Under the pieces are notes generated by a model that was not told the origin of the DNA, did not search any database, and saw nothing but the letters and a program-made list of their open reading frames with translations. Shown here piece by piece: positions 14,136 through 14,932 of a stretch of DNA of 14,932 bases. The stretch comes from Chth-196 sp044376515. GTDB taxonomy: Bacteria > Verrucomicrobiota > Verrucomicrobiia > Chthoniobacterales > Chthoniobacteraceae. Position 1 is the first letter of the stretch. Every line of letters begins with the position of its first letter. Made by a program: the position numbers and the translations under genes. Location of the stretch: contig JBILKV010000100.1 in assembly GCA_044376515.1 (NCBI GenBank), forward strand, positions 1 through 14,932, read 5' to 3'.

Positions 14136-14932
14136 GGGAGCACCTCCCCCTTGGCCCCCAGCGCAATCCGCCGCACGACCTCCCCGGCTGCCGCAAAGCC
14201 AAAGGCGCCCGTCACAAAAGCCGCCGCCCCAAACCCGCTCGCACAGTCCAGCGCCAGAGAAGAGCCCTCCTCCTTTTGGGCGCAAACCGACCCGTCGGCC
14301 CACGGGAAAAAGGGCGCCTCCTGCGAATACACACAGGGCACTCCAAACACCGCGCCGTGTTCTCTGGGAAAACCGTACTCCTGCCGTAACCCTCTGCGGA
14401 CCACCCGCAGCAGCGCATCATGCCCGCTGCGCCCCAGATCCTACACGCGCACCGCGGTCGCATCCCTGCGTCCACCCGCCCCTCCCACCGTCAAAACCGG
14501 GATCCCCCGTTCCCGACAAGAGGCGATCAGCAGACACTTGTTCCGAGGCACGTCGATCGCATCGATCACCCAGGAGTACGGTTCGGCCAGAAAACGCACC
14601 GCCGTGGAGGCGGTGAAAAATTCCTGCTCCGCCCGAACCGCGCACTCCGGATGGATGGCCGCGATGCGTTCGGCGAGCACCTCCACCTTCGGCCGGCCAA
14701 GCGTCCCCTCCATTGCGGGCAACTGCCTGTTAACATTCGTGATACACACTTCGTCCAGATCAATCAGCGTGAGCGCTCCAACCCCGGAACGCGCCAAAGC
14801 CTCCACTGTCCACGACCCCACTCCGCCGACCCCCACCACACAGACGTGCGCATGAGCCAACCGCTCCAACCCGTCCCGCCCGTACAGGCGTGCCACCCCA
14901 CCAAAACGTCTCTCCGATTCAAGCGCGATCAT
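14132..14932 (-). pseudogene. tcdA: tRNA threonylcarbamoyladenosine dehydratase TcdA, interrupted by an in-frame TAG
   Basis: TcdA (CsdL) uses ATP to cyclise t6A37 of ANN-decoding tRNAs to ct6A. The frame from ATG at the right edge (14932) gives 163 residues: RFGGVARLYG, the nucleotide loop GVGGVGSW at 34-41, IDLDEVCITNVNRQ at 57-70, WVIDAIDVPRNKCLLIASC at 121-139 and VGGAGGRRDATAVRV at 149-163. TAG at 14441-14443 follows. The same frame then continues for 102 residues that are plainly the TcdA C-terminus: DLGRSGHDALLRVVRRGLRQ, then GVPCVYSQEAPFFPWADGSVCAQ and LALDCASGFGAAAFVTGAFGF, ending at TGA 14132. E. coli TcdA is about the same total length. A single substitution would restore the gene. 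It may be a real nonsense mutation, a sequencing or assembly error, or read-through. The true start could lie just outside the window, but the ATG fits the family. Confidence 0.88.

Noticed and set aside
14132..14404. Independent small gene starting downstream of the tcdA amber stop
   Set aside because: Its sequence is the normal C-terminal third of TcdA, in frame with the first part, and no ribosome-binding site supports a separate start.
13761..14855. 364-codon open frame on the plus strand
   Set aside because: It lies opposite the TPR lipoprotein and tcdA genes, which have lipobox, TPR and ThiF-type motifs. The plus-strand product is low-complexity Ser/Arg/Pro.

Overview
The window is a GC-rich, gene-dense bacterial chromosome segment, most likely from Verrucomicrobiota. 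This is inferred from family content only: an ECF sigma factor of the Rhodopirellula/Verrucomicrobium type, a membrane FecR/LamG protein behind it, a planctomycete-type cytochrome c (PSCyt1) domain joined to WD40 repeats, and an exported DUF4838 protein. No rRNA, tRNA, CRISPR array or insertion sequence was recognised.

Left region, minus strand (about 1-3330): a compact three-gene operon read right to left. It holds an ECF sigma factor, an overlapping GTG-started membrane protein with an anti-sigma-like N-terminus plus FecR and LamG domains, and a secreted c-type cytochrome/WD40 protein that runs off the left edge. It looks like a sigma/anti-sigma sensory unit expressed together with an envelope haem protein.

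Middle region (about 3330-7430): a secreted 774-residue DUF4838 protein (plus strand) faces a secreted aldose 1-epimerase (minus strand), suggesting extracytoplasmic carbohydrate processing. Directly upstream of the DUF4838 gene lies a start-less piece of a second, different DUF4838 gene. It is still open and in frame with the intact copy.

From about 7743 to 8861, plus strand: a small CPWC glutaredoxin and a conserved-looking membrane protein of unknown function. The latter's end overlaps the end of rsmE by 8 bp.

Right region, minus strand (about 8854-14932): a tight housekeeping cluster read right to left. The order is tcdA, TPR lipoprotein, RsbU-like PP2C phosphatase, grpE, dnaJ, rsmE. The tcdA/TPR junction is a GTGA overlap and the phosphatase/grpE junction is an ATGA overlap. 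The tcdA reading frame contains an in-frame TAG at 14441-14443, with well-conserved TcdA sequence on both sides.

No wholly new system stands out. The items most worth checking are the interrupted tcdA, the in-frame DUF4838 remnant, the FecR/LamG sigma regulator, and the coupling of a signalling phosphatase to the DnaK co-chaperones.
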